64,000 bases of DNA from Rickettsia typhi (GTDB lineage: Bacteria; Pseudomonadota; Alphaproteobacteria; Rickettsiales; Rickettsiaceae), in assembly GCA_945875975.1 (NCBI GenBank), contig CAMCMD010000001.1, positions 1-64,000 on the forward strand, in the 5' to 3' direction. A program made the position numbers and the translations under genes. Under the pieces are notes generated by a model that did no database searches, was not told the origin of the DNA, and worked only from the letters and a program-made list of their open reading frames with translations. This document shows positions 8,726 through 19,552 of this stretch, one piece after another (position 1 is the first letter of the stretch; every line of letters begins with the position of its first letter).

Positions 8726-9097
8726 CTAACTCGCTTCAATAGCATTATTTTCAGGCGTTATTGATTTCGTGTGATCATTGTGAATATCTTTGATTAGGTT
8801 AGATAATTCACCCGTTTCAAACATTTCTCTCACTATATCACACCCCCCGACAAACTCTCCTGCAATATAAAGCTGTGGAATAGTTGGCCAATCGGCAAAA
8901 TCTTTTATACCCTGACGTAAGTCTGGGTTTTCAAGCACATTGATATCTTTAAACTTTAAGCCCAGTGTTTGCAATATACCCACAACCATTGCAGAAAAGC
9001 CGCATTCTGGGAAATCTGCGGTGCCCTTCATAAAGAGAACCACCTCATTAGTAGAAATCTGCTCGTTGATAAAGTCAACAGTTTTATTTTTATTCAT
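8726..9097 (-). CDS. grxD: Monothiol glutaredoxin (Grx4 family)
   Basis: The 123-residue protein carries the monothiol active site CGFS at residues 32-35, preceded by the glutathione-binding Lys in LFMKGT, and later WPTIPQLYI and GGCDIV. Proteins of this class carry 2Fe-2S clusters between assembly scaffolds and client enzymes. A C-terminal extension of about 18 residues (after LIKDI) is rich in N, T and E and looks unstructured. It stands alone, divergent from nth, with about 100 bases between them for both promoters. Confidence 0.95.
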   Translation of the reverse strand: MNKNKTVDFINEQISTNEVVLFMKGTADFPECGFSAMVVGILQTLGLKFKDINVLENPDLRQGIKDFADWPTIPQLYIAGEFVGGCDIVREMFETGELSNLIKDIHNDHTKSITPENNAIEAS

Positions 9098-9197
9098 AAT
9101 TAATCCTTGCTAAACAAAAGGTTGCGTCCTTTTCTTATCCATCATATACAATTAACAATATAAAATAAATATAAATTCGAAACTAAGAGCACCGCAC

Positions 9198-9839
9198 ATG
9201 ACGACACAAGATAAAATAGAAAAAATATTTCAAATTTTTAGTGCTGCCAACCCCATACCAAAAACTGAACTTGAATATACAAATAATTTTACACTAGCAA
9301 TAGCCGTTATCTTATCGGCGCAAGCAACTGATATTTCGGTAAACAAAGCAACAAAAAATCTTTTTAAACAGTTCGATACTCCTCAAAAAATACTTTCACT
9401 AGGAGCAGATAATTTAAAAGCCTATATAAAAACCATAGGATTATATAACTCAAAAACAAAAAATATCATTGCACTTTGTGAGATTTTGATCGATAAATAT
9501 AACTCAATTATTCCAAACCAATTTGAGGAGCTAATAAAATTACCTGGTATTGGTAGAAAAACAGCCAACGTAATTTTAAATTGTGCATTTTCTAAACCGA
9601 CAATGGCTGTAGATACACACGTTTTTCGCGTGGCGCACAGAATAGGTTTGAGCGTTGGTGGCTCACCAGAAAAGGTAGAAAAGGATCTTTTAAAAAAAAT
9701 ACCATCAAAATGGCTTTTTTATGCTCATCATTGGTTAATCCTTCATGGAAGGTACATATGTAAAGCAAGAACACCGCTTTGTACAGAATGTAGTATATCA
9801 GCTTATTGCTCATACTATAAAAAAATGAAACTAATATAA
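9198..9839 (+). CDS. nth: Endonuclease III
   Basis: This DNA glycosylase/AP lyase removes oxidised pyrimidines in base excision repair. The 213-residue protein has the helix-hairpin-helix [13 protein letters not shown] with catalytic Lys121, and catalytic Asp139 in AVDTHVFRV. The C-terminal 4Fe-4S motif is C-x6-C-x2-C-x5-C ([17 protein letters not shown]). All key residues are present and the length is typical. The next gene starts 18 bases beyond the stop, so the two are probably cotranscribed. Confidence 0.96.
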   Translation: MTTQDKIEKIFQIFSAANPIPKTELEYTNNFTLAIAVILSAQATDISVNKATKNLFKQFDTPQKILSLGADNLKAYIKTIGLYNSKTKNIIALCEILIDKYNSIIPNQFEELIKLPGIGRKTANVILNCAFSKPTMAVDTHVFRVAHRIGLSVGGSPEKVEKDLLKKIPSKWLFYAHHWLILHGRYICKARTPLCTECSISAYCSYYKKMKLI

Positions 9840-9857
9840 TTGTATGCAGGTAAGTTT

Positions 9858-10502
9858 ATGTTATCAGAAGAAATACTTGATTACCCTGAAATAAAGCCAT
9901 TATCAGGAAAGGTTGGCAAGCTGCTTGTATTGCTACATGGTGTTGGTTCTGACGGTCATGACCTTATTGGATTAGTCCCGTTTATCCAAGAGTCTTTACC
10001 GCATCACCATTTTATCTCCCCTCATGGAGTTGAACCTTATGACATGGCTCCATTTGGTAGACAATGGTTTAGCCTAAAAGATCGTGATAATGCGACAATC
10101 TATTGGTTAGTGAAAAGCAATTCAGCAAAGATTCAGCAAATAATTGAAGATAAGCAAAAAGAATTAGGCCTAAAAAACTCCGATACAATTCTTGTTGGTT
10201 TTTCTCAAGGAACTATGATGGCGTCATACCTTTCTCTAGTTCAAAAAGAGCCATTTGCTGCGATGGTTGGATTTTCTGGTAGACTAGTTAGGCCAACTAA
10301 TCTAAAAAACACATCTACTCCAATTTGTATAATTCATGGGCTCGACGATGATGTAGTGCCTGCCAGTCAAAGTAGAGAATTTGCTAAATATTGTGAGAAT
10401 AACAAAATAAGTTACCAGCTGCATTTAATACCAAATTTAACTCATTCAATAGATAATACAGGAATGCAGTTTGCCTTAAAATTTTTATGCGGAATTAAAT
10501 AA
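9858..10502 (+). CDS. Phospholipase/carboxylesterase (alpha/beta hydrolase)
   Basis: The protein belongs to the acyl-protein thioesterase/carboxylesterase family. It shows the oxyanion-hole region LLVLLHGVGSDGHD, nucleophile Ser in GFSQGTMMA, the Asp in IHGLDDDVVP and the His in NLTHSID. I chose ATG at 9858 because an AGG motif precedes it by 7 bases; a TTG at 9840, just after the nth stop, would add six residues. With that start it has 214 residues, typical of the family. Its substrate (lysophospholipid or acyl ester) cannot be told from sequence. Confidence 0.88.
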   Translation: MLSEEILDYPEIKPLSGKVGKLLVLLHGVGSDGHDLIGLVPFIQESLPHHHFISPHGVEPYDMAPFGRQWFSLKDRDNATIYWLVKSNSAKIQQIIEDKQKELGLKNSDTILVGFSQGTMMASYLSLVQKEPFAAMVGFSGRLVRPTNLKNTSTPICIIHGLDDDVVPASQSREFAKYCENNKISYQLHLIPNLTHSIDNTGMQFALKFLCGIK

Positions 10503-10520
10503 ATTAAATAGGAGATGTAG

Positions 10521-11774
10521 ATGAATAAAAAATTAAAAATCTTAGACTCAGAAATTTATGATGCAATAGCAGCTGAAAAACTAAGGCAAGAACACAGCAT
10601 AGAACTTATTGCTTCTGAAAATTTTGTTAGTAGCGCAATCCTTGAAGCTCAAGGATCTATTATGACTAACAAATATGCTGAAGGCTATGTTGGCAAGAGA
10701 TATTATTGCGGCTGCCAAGAAGTAGACAAGGCCGAAAGACTTGCTATTGAGAGACTAAAACAATTATTTAAATGCTCCTATGTGAATGTTCAACCGCATT
10801 CAGGCTCACAAGCAAATCAGGCAGTTTATTTGGCTCTGCTCGAACCGGGGGACAAGATTTTAGGCATGTCTTTGGATTGCGGAGGCCATTTAACCCATGG
10901 AGCAACACCAAACATTTCTGGAAAATGGTTCAAACCAGTATTTTATGGCGTTGACCCTACCACTTATTTAATCGATTATGATGAAGTGGAAAGATTAGCC
11001 ATGGAGCATAAACCAAAGCTTATAATCGCAGGATATTCCGCTTATACACAAACTCTTGATTTTGCCAAATTTAGAGCAATTGCCGACAAAGTAGGTGCAT
11101 ATCTCCTGGCAGATATTGCCCATATCGCTGGAATCGTTGCAACTGGTAAGCACCCTAGCCCTCTTCCATATGCACATGTGGTAACATCAACAACTCATAA
11201 GACCCTCAGAGGCCCTCGTGGAGGGATTATTATGTCTAATGATGAAGAGATAGGTCAAAAACTAAATAAAGCAGTGTTTCCTGGTTTACAAGGCGGTCCC
11301 CTTATGCATATAATTGCAGCAAAAGCTGTTGCCTTTAAAGAAGCTTTAACGGAGGATTACCGTTCTTACATAGACCAAGTGCTATTAAATGCTAAAATGC
11401 TTGGCAAAACTCTTGTGGAGAGAGGCTATGATATTCTTACTGGTGGAACGGTAAATCATATAGTATTACTTGATCTTAGAAAACACGGACTTACAGGAAA
11501 ATTAGCTTCAGAGTCTCTAGATAGAGCTGGAATTACTTCAAATAAAAATACAGTGCCTTTTGACCCTACCTCTCCATTCATTACGTCTGGAGTAAGGTTA
11601 GGAACGCCAGCATGTACAACTCGCGGATTTAAAGAAAATGATTTCAAAGCGGTGGGACACTTAATTGCAGATGTGTTAGACGGATTAAAACAATTTGAGA
11701 ATAACAGTAAAATAGAGAAAGAAGTGTATGTTAAGGTGACTGACATAACTAAGAAATTTCCTATTTATCAGTAA
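10521..11774 (+). CDS. glyA: Serine hydroxymethyltransferase
   Basis: The enzyme converts serine and tetrahydrofolate to glycine and 5,10-methylene-tetrahydrofolate. The 417-residue length is normal. It shows [14 protein letters not shown], the aspartate region [10 protein letters not shown], and the pyridoxal-phosphate Lys in [14 protein letters not shown]. An AGGAGATG sequence just before the ATG is a clear ribosome binding site. It lies 6 bases before nrdR, a common bacterial pairing, and provides one-carbon units used with folD in this window. Confidence 0.97.
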   Translation: MNKKLKILDSEIYDAIAAEKLRQEHSIELIASENFVSSAILEAQGSIMTNKYAEGYVGKRYYCGCQEVDKAERLAIERLKQLFKCSYVNVQPHSGSQANQAVYLALLEPGDKILGMSLDCGGHLTHGATPNISGKWFKPVFYGVDPTTYLIDYDEVERLAMEHKPKLIIAGYSAYTQTLDFAKFRAIADKVGAYLLADIAHIAGIVATGKHPSPLPYAHVVTSTTHKTLRGPRGGIIMSNDEEIGQKLNKAVFPGLQGGPLMHIIAAKAVAFKEALTEDYRSYIDQVLLNAKMLGKTLVERGYDILTGGTVNHIVLLDLRKHGLTGKLASESLDRAGITSNKNTVPFDPTSPFITSGVRLGTPACTTRGFKENDFKAVGHLIADVLDGLKQFENNSKIEKEVYVKVTDITKKFPIYQ

Positions 11775-11780
11775 TAAACT

Positions 11781-12236
11781 ATGAAATGCCCATTTTGTCA
11801 GTCGCCAGAAACTACTGTTAAAGACTCGCGTGAAACCGATGAAGGTAAAGTAGTTAGACGCCGAAGGTCATGCACGAACTGCAAAGGTAGGTTTACTACT
11901 TTTGAAAGAATACAGCTAAGGGAATTGACTATTATAAAAAGAAGCGGAGCTAAAAGACCATTTGATAGAGTGAAAATACTAAAATCAATTACCACCGCTC
12001 TAAGGAAACGAAATTTTACTGAAGAAGAAATCGAAAAAATTGCCAATAGAATAACTTTAGAAATAGAAAGCTCAAGCTCCGCAGAGGTTCAATCTCATAT
12101 GATAGGTAAATTGATAATGCAAGAACTTGCCAAAATTGACCCTGTTGCCTATATAAGATTTGCCTCAGTATATAAAGATTTCTCTACCGCTCAAGATTTC
12201 GCAAAATTTATAGGAAAAATAAAGGAAAATCAATAA
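11781..12236 (+). CDS. nrdR: Transcriptional repressor NrdR
   Basis: NrdR represses ribonucleotide reductase genes in response to dATP/ATP. The 151-residue protein has the N-terminal zinc ribbon (MKCPFCQSPETTV ... RRRSCTNC) followed by an ATP-cone domain (IIKRSGAKRPFDRVKIL). Length and order match the family throughout. It directly follows glyA, and its TAA abuts the potential upstream start of the next gene. Confidence 0.96.
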   Translation: MKCPFCQSPETTVKDSRETDEGKVVRRRRSCTNCKGRFTTFERIQLRELTIIKRSGAKRPFDRVKILKSITTALRKRNFTEEEIEKIANRITLEIESSSSAEVQSHMIGKLIMQELAKIDPVAYIRFASVYKDFSTAQDFAKFIGKIKENQ

Positions 12237-12287
12237 ATGAAGATAATTTTTATCGCATTAATACTATTTTTAATACAAGGAGATATG

Positions 12288-14357
12288 ATGAAAAAAGAGA
12301 CTATTAACCCACCATTGGCTCAAAAAATTCCTTATGCATTTGAGCTACACGGGGAAAAAATTCAAGATGAATATCATTGGCTACGCGCAAGTGGTTGGCC
12401 AGATAAAATTACTGATGAAGCAGTGCTTTCTTACTTAAAAGAGGAAAACGCATATTTTGACAATTACATGGCTCTCCTAGCTGATAAGAAAGATATGTTC
12501 TTTGAAGAGCTAAAAGGACGAATTAAACTTACTGATCAGTCAACTTATGTAAAGAAAGATGACTACTTCTACTATACTAGAACGGAAGAAGACAAAGATT
12601 ACACCATTTATTGTCGTAAACTCGGTTCTACTTCAGCTCCTGAAGAAATAATCCTTGATGTAAACGAGCTTGCTAAGGATCAAAAATACACTTCTATAGG
12701 ATCATTTTCCATTAGCCCTGATCATAAATTAATGGCCTATTCAGTTGATTTTACGGGTGGAGAGAAATACACACTAAAAATCTTTAACCTAGAGACAAAA
12801 ACTTTTCTCGCAGATCAGATTGAAAACACAATAGGTTCAATCGTTTGGCATGAAGACCAAAGTGGCTTGTTTTATACTCCAACAGATGATAACTGGCGCC
12901 ATGATAAGGTGCTCTTCCATAAACTTGGCACTAAAAATATTGATGATAAGCTCATCTTTCATGAGAAAGATTCGTTATATTATGTAAGCGTAGGAAAATC
13001 ATCAAGCAAGGAATATATCCTTATTACCGTAAGTGGTCATGATAGTAATGAAATGTACTTTATTAAAATGAATGACAAAACATTTACTCTACAACTTGTT
13101 TTACCTAGAAAAGATAGAATCCAGTACTCTATCGACCATAATGGACTTTTCTTTTATCAATATACTAATGATGGAGCGAAGAATTTTCAGATATTACGGA
13201 CAGAATCAAATGATTATTCAGCTACTAAACCATGGTCAACCTATATCGCAGAGAAAAAAGATAAATACCTATCCAGCTTTGATTTGACTCAAGATTATCT
13301 CTTGATAAACTATAAAGTCAAAGGCTTAGCTGAATTAGTGGCTAGAAACCTAGATAATGAAACCCAGCAGGTCCTAAATTTTCCAGAAAATACATATACA
13401 GCCTACATATATTCCACAAATTTTAAAGAAAATGATATTAGGGTAGATTATAGTTCTTTGGCAAGACCAGATACTGTTTATAACTATGATTTTAACTCAA
13501 ATAAACTATCAACACTTAAGGTACAAGAAATACCTAGTGGTTTTGATCCAGAGGAATATGCAACCCAGCGCCTATTTGTAAAAACAGATGGTGTAGAGGT
13601 CCCTGTCAGCTTATTTTATAAAAAATCATTATTTAAAAATGATGGATCAAATCCATTATATTTATATGGTTATGGATCTTACGGCATAAGCATTGCACCC
13701 TCATTTAGGAATAGCGCTGTCTCATTAGTAAACAGAGGATTTATCTATGCAGTAGCTCATATACGTGGTGGGGATGATCTTGGACATGACTGGTATGAAG
13801 ATGCAAAATTCCTCAATAAAAAACGTACGTTCTCAGATTTTATAGCAGTTGCAGAGGAGCTTATAAACCTTAATTATACCTCAAAAGGAAACATAGTGAT
13901 TGTAGGAGGCAGTGCTGGCGGTATGCTAGTTGGTAATGTTATAAACCAAAGACCGGAGCTGTTTAAAGCTGTAATTGCGCACGTGCCTTTTGTTGATGTA
14001 TTAAATACAATGCTTGATGAAAACCTTCCCCTTACCCCTGGTGAATATAAAGAATGGGGCAATCCAAAAGAAAAAGACTACTTTGAATATATGAAATCTT
14101 ATTCACCCTATGACAACGTGTCCCAACAAATCTACCCTAGCCTATTTGTCAGTGCTGGACTATCTGATCCCCGTGTTGGATACTGGGAAGCTGCAAAATG
14201 GGTCGCGCGACTGCGGGATCGAAAGCTAGGAGATAATATAATTATTTTTAAAACAAATATGAGTTTTGGCCACTCTGGTGCCTCGGGAAGATTTGATTAT
14301 TTAAAAGAAGCTGCTGAAGATCTAGTATTCATTACTAAAATTTTTAAAATTAAATAA
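12288..14357 (+). CDS. ptrB: Oligopeptidase B (S9 prolyl oligopeptidase family)
   Basis: This serine peptidase cleaves small peptides after basic residues. It has an N-terminal beta-propeller (to about residue 400) and a C-terminal alpha/beta hydrolase with nucleophile GGSAGGMLVG, the conserved RGGDDLGHDW-type segment and catalytic His in FGHSGASGR. I prefer ATG at 12288 because AAGGAG lies 5 bases upstream, giving 689 residues, usual for a cytosolic enzyme. An in-frame ATG at 12237, abutting the nrdR stop, would add MKIIFIALILFLIQGDM, which resembles a signal peptide. Peptide scavenging fits an amino-acid-importing intracellular bacterium. Confidence 0.9.
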   Translation: MKKETINPPLAQKIPYAFELHGEKIQDEYHWLRASGWPDKITDEAVLSYLKEENAYFDNYMALLADKKDMFFEELKGRIKLTDQSTYVKKDDYFYYTRTEEDKDYTIYCRKLGSTSAPEEIILDVNELAKDQKYTSIGSFSISPDHKLMAYSVDFTGGEKYTLKIFNLETKTFLADQIENTIGSIVWHEDQSGLFYTPTDDNWRHDKVLFHKLGTKNIDDKLIFHEKDSLYYVSVGKSSSKEYILITVSGHDSNEMYFIKMNDKTFTLQLVLPRKDRIQYSIDHNGLFFYQYTNDGAKNFQILRTESNDYSATKPWSTYIAEKKDKYLSSFDLTQDYLLINYKVKGLAELVARNLDNETQQVLNFPENTYTAYIYSTNFKENDIRVDYSSLARPDTVYNYDFNSNKLSTLKVQEIPSGFDPEEYATQRLFVKTDGVEVPVSLFYKKSLFKNDGSNPLYLYGYGSYGISIAPSFRNSAVSLVNRGFIYAVAHIRGGDDLGHDWYEDAKFLNKKRTFSDFIAVAEELINLNYTSKGNIVIVGGSAGGMLVGNVINQRPELFKAVIAHVPFVDVLNTMLDENLPLTPGEYKEWGNPKEKDYFEYMKSYSPYDNVSQQIYPSLFVSAGLSDPRVGYWEAAKWVARLRDRKLGDNIIIFKTNMSFGHSGASGRFDYLKEAAEDLVFITKIFKIK

Positions 14358-14364
14358 GTTTATT

Positions 14365-15563
14365 ATGTTGTACTTACTAAAGAATAGAAGTATTCAAATC
14401 ATCGTTATACTACTATCTTATGTTATTTTGGCAGACTTTTTGCCAATGCAATTACAACAACTATTCTATACTATCAGCCTACTTATTAAAGATCTTTTAA
14501 TCTGGCTTATGCCGCTGACAATATGTGCGTTTATCGCTAATACCGTACGTACCTTTAAGAGGCAAGCCCTCACTTTTATTATCTCTTTAGTAATTTTTGA
14601 GGCAATTTCTAATTTTAGCTCTGTGTGGTATGCTTACTTTACTGCAAATTTAGTATCTGACACTGTACAGTCTTTTGGCACAGAGATATTCACTGCTCAA
14701 TTCAGTGCACTATGGCAGCTGCCATTAGTAAAACCAACCTGGTGGTCTTCTGATAAAGGAGCTTTATGTGGTATGATTTTTGGTTGTATTTCAGCCTTTA
14801 ATAGCAATAAACTCCTTGAACAATCAATAAGTCATAGTTACAAATTAATGGAATGGATACTAGTCAATGTTTTTGCCCGTCTTATTCCATTGTTTATTCT
14901 TGGTTTTGCTGTACAAATGTATCAAATGAACCTGCTAAATCATATACTTACTCATTATGCTAATTTAATTTTTTGGCTTATATTGTTTTTACTTTCGTAT
15001 ATTTTGTTTTTATTTGCATTAGGCTCAAGCTGGTCATTAATTAATATGATAAGGCATATAAAAAACTTTTACCCGCTGGAAGCGTAGCTTTGACTTCTGG
15101 ATGTAGCCTATCAACGATGCCTTGGACAATAGAAGGAACCGCAAAAAATCTTCAAAATAAGAATTTAGCAAAGGTAATCATTCCCGCTACTACTAATATC
15201 CAACAAGTAGGAGATTGTGTTGTAAATGCTTTTTTATGTTTTCTGATTTACCAAAACTTTTTTGGTCATAATCCAGATTTACTAACTTGGATACAATTTA
15301 GCTGTGTGTTCGTATTAGCGCGTTTTGTTACAGCGGCGATTCTAGGAGGATCTATTTTCATTATGCTACCTATTTATGAGAACTACTTGAATTTCAATAC
15401 AGAAATGATTGCTATTATTTTAGCTCTTAATGTTGTGTTAGATCCAATAGTTACCTCTTGTAATGTGATTGCAAATGGTGCTTTATGCAGAGTATTCGAA
15501 GTTGTATGGAGTAAAAAATTTAGTAAAGAGCAAGAGTCAATAGAATTGAAACTTATTGTATAA
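14365..15563 (+). pseudogene. Dicarboxylate/glutamate:cation symporter (DAACS), frameshifted
   Basis: Two adjacent frames encode the halves of one transporter. The first (14365-15087) has several membrane helices and ends NFYPLEA. The second (15090-15563) begins TSGCSLSTMPWTIEG, matching the TSxxSLP re-entrant loop of the DAACS family, and contains ATTNIQQVGD and DPIVTSCNV, which match the substrate and sodium binding segments. Adding one T to the run near 15065-15069 joins them as NFLPAGSVALTSGCS. The intact protein would have about 400 residues and import glutamate or C4-dicarboxylates with cations. It is a recent one-base decay or a homopolymer sequence error. Confidence 0.8.
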
Positions 15564-15736
15564 TGGCACATTGGACTTGCTGTATCAGCGCTAGCAGATT
15601 TATGGGTTTATAATATAAGCTCAACATAAAACCAGGAAGTTGTGGATTTACAATGCAATTTGATAACCCCAAAAACTTGCATTTCCTTAGACCACAGCAT
15701 TATTAGATTAATCATCTAACTCAACTCAATGTAAAT

Positions 15737-15768
15737 AAAAAAGCTAACTGGTGTACCAGCTAGCTTTT
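15737..15768 (-). terminator. Rho-independent terminator of the HU gene
   Basis: Read on the minus strand, AAAAGCTAGCTGG pairs with CCAGTTAGCTTTTTT around a four-base loop with one G-U pair. The hairpin ends in a T run. It lies about 40 bases beyond the stop codon of the HU gene. Confidence 0.8.
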
Positions 15769-15804
15769 GTTACAAAGCAAATGCTTTTAAAGAAGTAATA
15801 AGAA

Positions 15805-16077
15805 TTAGTTACAAGCGTCTTTAAGCTTCTGACCAGCTTTAAACTTAGGCTGATTATATGCTGCAATTTTAATTGCTTCCCCAGTTCTTGGGTTACGACC
15901 AGCTCTAGCTGCCACTTTAGTAACACTATAGTTACCAAAACCAACTAAAGAAACTTCTTCTCCTTTACCTAAAGCTCTAATTACAGAACTTGTAAACATA
16001 TCTATAACTCTTTCTGCCTCAGCTTTTGTACAGCTGTTTTTGGTAGCGATGTATGATACAAAATCTCCTTTGTTCAT
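15805..16077 (-). CDS. hup: HU-family DNA-binding protein
   Basis: The 90-residue protein is a histone-like nucleoid protein that bends DNA as a dimer. It shows the family core LVGFGNYSVTKVAARAGRNP, with the Pro that intercalates into DNA, and GEAIKIAAYNQPKFKAG. An AAGGAGAG ribosome binding site lies upstream of the ATG and a strong terminator follows. It stands as a single transcription unit, as expected for an abundant protein. Confidence 0.95.
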   Translation of the reverse strand: MNKGDFVSYIATKNSCTKAEAERVIDMFTSSVIRALGKGEEVSLVGFGNYSVTKVAARAGRNPRTGEAIKIAAYNQPKFKAGQKLKDACN

Positions 16078-16210
16078 AATAATTCTCTCCTTATTAAATT
16101 TATTGCTTTGTTAAGTAATTTAACAGTCTCGATTCTAACACCAACCTATCATCAATAAATAATAAAATAGCACCCTATCGAAACTTTTTATTGGCATACT
16201 GGCTACAAAA

Positions 16211-16660
16211 TCACACTATAACTTGCGCGATTCTATTTGCGCGATCTTCAAATGCTGCGATCATTTTTTTTGTCGCTACAGAAAAGATCAAACCTATAAG
16301 CATATCTAGTATGGTAGATTTAAACTCAAAATCAATAGAAAAGTTTATTTCCGAGCCATTTTGTAATTGTTTTATATGCCAACTATTCTTTAAATAGCGA
16401 AAAGGCCCAGAAATCGCCTCAGCTGTTATCAAATAACTGTTATCAGTTTGCTCTTTTATCACTCTAGATATATAACTCTCCGAAAACCCTTTAAAACTTG
16501 TTTCTAGCTTTGCTACAATTAAATTATTGTCCTTGGATAAGATTACAGCAGAACTACACCAAGGTAAAAACTCTGAATATTTCTCAATATCCATAACAAT
16601 TTGACTTAATAGCTCAGCATCGTGTGACATTAATTTAGTTTCCTTAAATGAATGCATCAC
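16211..16660 (-). CDS. Coenzyme Q-binding protein COQ10 / RatA-like START-domain protein
   Basis: The 149-residue single-domain protein belongs to the polyketide-cyclase/START family that includes mitochondrial COQ10 and RatA. Characteristic segments are [19 protein letters not shown] near residues 24-42 and [10 protein letters not shown] in the middle. It overlaps the lipA stop by 4 bases; the lipA-COQ10 pairing is usual in alphaproteobacteria. A role in delivering ubiquinone to the respiratory chain is the more likely one; the toxin name RatA used in some databases is not supported here because no ratB partner is next to it. Confidence 0.85.
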   Translation of the reverse strand: MMHSFKETKLMSHDAELLSQIVMDIEKYSEFLPWCSSAVILSKDNNLIVAKLETSFKGFSESYISRVIKEQTDNSYLITAEAISGPFRYLKNSWHIKQLQNGSEINFSIDFEFKSTILDMLIGLIFSVATKKMIAAFEDRANRIAQVIV

Positions 16661-17550
16661 GCAACACCCAGAAGTTTATTTCTTGCGTTACGCATTTTCT
16701 TAAAATCATCTCCAGCATGATAAGATGAGCGCGTAAGAGGAGAAGCAGATACCATAAGAAACCCCTTGGTCTTAGCTACTCTTTCTAAATAATTGAACTC
16801 CTCAGGTGTAACAAATCTATCCACAATTGCATGTTTCTTTGTCGGTTGTAAGTATTGGCCAATGGTTATAAAATCAACATCAGCAGCTCGTAAATCATCC
16901 ATAACTTGTAACACTTCGTTGTTCGTCTCTCCAAGACCCACCATAATTCCCGATTTAGTAAAAATCTGTGGATCTAGTTTCTTAACATTATGCAATAGGT
17001 TAAGCGAATGAAAATAACGCGCTCCTGGTCTAATTGTTTTATACAATGATGGCACTGTTTCTATGTTGTGATTGTACACGTCTGGCCTTGCCTTGACTAC
17101 AACCTCAATCGCTCCATCTTTCTTCAAAAAATCTGGTGTTAATATTTCAATCGTGGTATAGGGTGCTGAGTTTCTAATTGCTCTGATGCACTCAGCAAAA
17201 TGCCCCGCTCCTCCGTCTGGTAAATCATCTCTGTCTACAGAGGTAATCACAACGTGCTCAAGGCCAAGCTTGCCAACTGCAATAGCTAACCTCTCTGGTT
17301 CGTGCGGGTCAAGTAAATCTGGTCTTCCAGTCTCGACATTACAAAAAGCACATGCTCTAGTACAAACTGAGCCAAGTATCATCACCGTTACATGCTTTTT
17401 TTCCCAACATTCTCCAATATTAGGGCAGGCAGCCTCTTGACATACGGTATTAAGCTTCAGACCATCAATTAAACTCTTAGTGTTTTGATATTCCTTAGAT
17501 ATTGGGGCTCTAACTCTAATCCAGTCTGGTTTTTTTTCTGTCATATTCAC
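16657..17550 (-). CDS. lipA: Lipoyl synthase
   Basis: This radical-SAM enzyme inserts two sulfurs into octanoyl groups on E2 and GcvH proteins. The 297-residue protein has both cluster motifs: the auxiliary cluster Cys in [12 protein letters not shown] (37, 42, 48) and the SAM cluster in CTRACAFC (63, 67, 70). The C-terminal [13 protein letters not shown] includes the conserved Ser. The next gene starts within its last 4 bases, so the two are translationally coupled. Confidence 0.97.
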   Translation of the reverse strand: MNMTEKKPDWIRVRAPISKEYQNTKSLIDGLKLNTVCQEAACPNIGECWEKKHVTVMILGSVCTRACAFCNVETGRPDLLDPHEPERLAIAVGKLGLEHVVITSVDRDDLPDGGAGHFAECIRAIRNSAPYTTIEILTPDFLKKDGAIEVVVKARPDVYNHNIETVPSLYKTIRPGARYFHSLNLLHNVKKLDPQIFTKSGIMVGLGETNNEVLQVMDDLRAADVDFITIGQYLQPTKKHAIVDRFVTPEEFNYLERVAKTKGFLMVSASPLTRSSYHAGDDFKKMRNARNKLLGVA

Positions 17551-17588
17551 TCTCTAATAGGCAAAGTCATTTACCTATAACGCCTCTA

Positions 17589-18677
17589 TTATAACTCAAT
17601 AATATTCGATTTACGTGCTAAATGCTCGATACCTATAATATCAGTTGTAGTTATAAATGTCTGCAACTTAGTTGATGTAATATAGTCTGACAGTTGCTTT
17701 CTTCTCTCTTCATCTAAATGCACAAATAGCTCATCTAATAATAAAATAGGAACAAAGTTAGTGCTTTTAAGAATTGATTCAATCGAGGATAAAATAATCG
17801 ATATCAATAAAGCCTTTTGCTCTCCTGTTGAACAAAGCCGTGCCAATCTCTGCTTGACCCGATGACTTACAATAAAATCGGTTCTATGTATACCAAAGGT
17901 AGCCCTACCTAAATAGGAATCTTTTACACGACTATTTAGCAACTCTTCTTTGTAAAGGTCAGTATAACTTGTCTCAACTTTTTGCTTTCCAAATAGCTGA
18001 CTAAGTTCAAGATTTGCTTGTGGAAAATCTGTATCTAAAGAGTTAATAGAATTTTGCATGAGAGCAATCGCTTCTTGCCTTGATGTATCAATAGCTATTG
18101 CTTCTTGGGTTATTTTATCTTCAATTAACTCAAGCCAAGATAATTGGGATTCCCATCCTCGCTGAGCAAGCGTTTTATTACGCTCTCTAATATAATGCTC
18201 ATATTTTGATAATCTCTTCGCGTGCTGCGGATCAAAATTATATACTATTCTGTCCAAAAATCTTCTTCTAACGCTAGGAGATGCAGTAAATATGCCCTCC
18301 ATTTGAGGTGTAATCCATATAACATTTAAGAAGTTTGTTAATTCTGCACTTGGAATTTTAGAACCATTATAAGAAATTTTTCTGCTTTTTTCCTGCAGCT
18401 GAAAATTAGTTACAATTTCTGCTATTCCAAGCTTACTATATAACTTAAACCTAGTTTCCCAACCATTTTGCCCATACTGGCACATATCATCAAAGTTAGC
18501 TGACTTAAGCCCTTTACCTGGAGAAAGCAATGAAATAGATTCCAGTATACTAGTCTTTCCACTACCGTTGAGGCCAACGATAATATTTATGCCATTTGAA
18601 ACATTTAGAGACAAATTCAACAAATTTCTAAACCCAACAAGTAATAAGCGTTCTAGGTATATATTTTCTATACTCAT
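17589..18677 (-). CDS. recF: DNA replication and repair protein RecF
   Basis: RecF loads RecA at single-strand gaps with RecO and RecR. The 362-residue ATPase has Walker A VGLNGSGKTS at about 34-43, the ABC-type signature STGEQKALL, and Walker B PILLLDELFVHLD. It begins 1 base after the stop of the tlyC-like gene and continues the minus-strand cluster from ybeY to lipA. In many bacteria recF sits with dnaN and gyrB; here it is dispersed, as is usual in Rickettsiales. Confidence 0.93.
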   Translation of the reverse strand: MSIENIYLERLLLVGFRNLLNLSLNVSNGINIIVGLNGSGKTSILESISLLSPGKGLKSANFDDMCQYGQNGWETRFKLYSKLGIAEIVTNFQLQEKSRKISYNGSKIPSAELTNFLNVIWITPQMEGIFTASPSVRRRFLDRIVYNFDPQHAKRLSKYEHYIRERNKTLAQRGWESQLSWLELIEDKITQEAIAIDTSRQEAIALMQNSINSLDTDFPQANLELSQLFGKQKVETSYTDLYKEELLNSRVKDSYLGRATFGIHRTDFIVSHRVKQRLARLCSTGEQKALLISIILSSIESILKSTNFVPILLLDELFVHLDEERRKQLSDYITSTKLQTFITTTDIIGIEHLARKSNIIEL

Positions 18678-18678
18678 A

Positions 18679-19524
18679 TTAAAATGAGTACGTAATTTTT
18701 ATTTGCTTAATAGTTCGGGGGGTTGCTTCTATAATCTCCACTACTACCTGTTCGTTAATATGAATTATGTCCCCTTTTTCAGGAACGCACCCAGAAATTG
18801 CCATAACTAATCCACCAATTGTATCAATCTCTTCATCTTCATGTCCTAAGCTAACACCGATTGCCTCTTCAATATTTTCTATTTCGACTCTAGCACTTGT
18901 AATTATAAGTCCAGGACGTATTATTTTGTAACTATTTTCATCAGCATCTATGTCATGTTCATCGTCAATTCTACCAACTATTTCTTCAATTATATCTTCG
19001 ATAGTTACTAGTCCATCAGTACCACCATATTCATCAACTACAACGGCAATATGAGTTCTATTTATCTGCATTTGAGCTAATAAATCTATAAGCTTCATCG
19101 AATGTGGAGAAATAATGTGCTTTCTTATTAACTTCTTTAAACTAATTTTTTTAGTACCAGCAATCACTGCAAATAAATCTTTAATATGAATAAATCCAAC
19201 AATATTATCTAAACTTCCTTTATAAATTAAGGTTCTGGTATGTCCGTGCTCTAAAATAGATTTACATAAATCCTCTATTTTTGAGTCAATAGTAATAGAA
19301 GCAATGTCGGACCGGGGAATCATTACATCTTCTACCGTTTTTTGGGCAAAATCCTTTAAATTAGAAATAATTTTATGACTGGTGGCCAGCTGTTGGCTTA
19401 AGGAATAATTATGTTCGCCTAAATTATCTAACGCGTTTCGCTTATCTTTTTTTATAAATATTTTTGTAAGAAAATTTCTTATTTTTGAACTATTCTTATC
19501 AGTCGAATCTTTCGATTGGGGCAT
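18679..19524 (-). CDS. tlyC: CBS-domain protein of the CorC/HlyC family (TlyC)
   Basis: The protein matches rickettsial TlyC, earlier reported as a haemolysin, and the CorC magnesium/cobalt efflux family. It has a paired CBS module (about 60-190, with [21 protein letters not shown] and [20 protein letters not shown]) and a C-terminal CorC/HlyC domain with DTIGGLVM. I prefer Met at 19524 (MPQSKDS); a start at 19575 would add 17 residues and overlap ybeY by 23 bases. The haemolysin label should be treated with caution, because family members mainly affect metal homeostasis. It lies between ybeY and recF, an arrangement common in proteobacteria. Confidence 0.9.
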   Translation of the reverse strand: MPQSKDSTDKNSSKIRNFLTKIFIKKDKRNALDNLGEHNYSLSQQLATSHKIISNLKDFAQKTVEDVMIPRSDIASITIDSKIEDLCKSILEHGHTRTLIYKGSLDNIVGFIHIKDLFAVIAGTKKISLKKLIRKHIISPHSMKLIDLLAQMQINRTHIAVVVDEYGGTDGLVTIEDIIEEIVGRIDDEHDIDADENSYKIIRPGLIITSARVEIENIEEAIGVSLGHEDEEIDTIGGLVMAISGCVPEKGDIIHINEQVVVEIIEATPRTIKQIKITYSF

Positions 19525-19552
19525 AAATATGTAAATTAAAATAGTTTTATGT

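Noticed and set aside
16211..16660. RatA toxin of a toxin-antitoxin pair
   Set aside because: Adjacent to lipA with no ratB partner; the COQ10 role fits alphaproteobacteria better.
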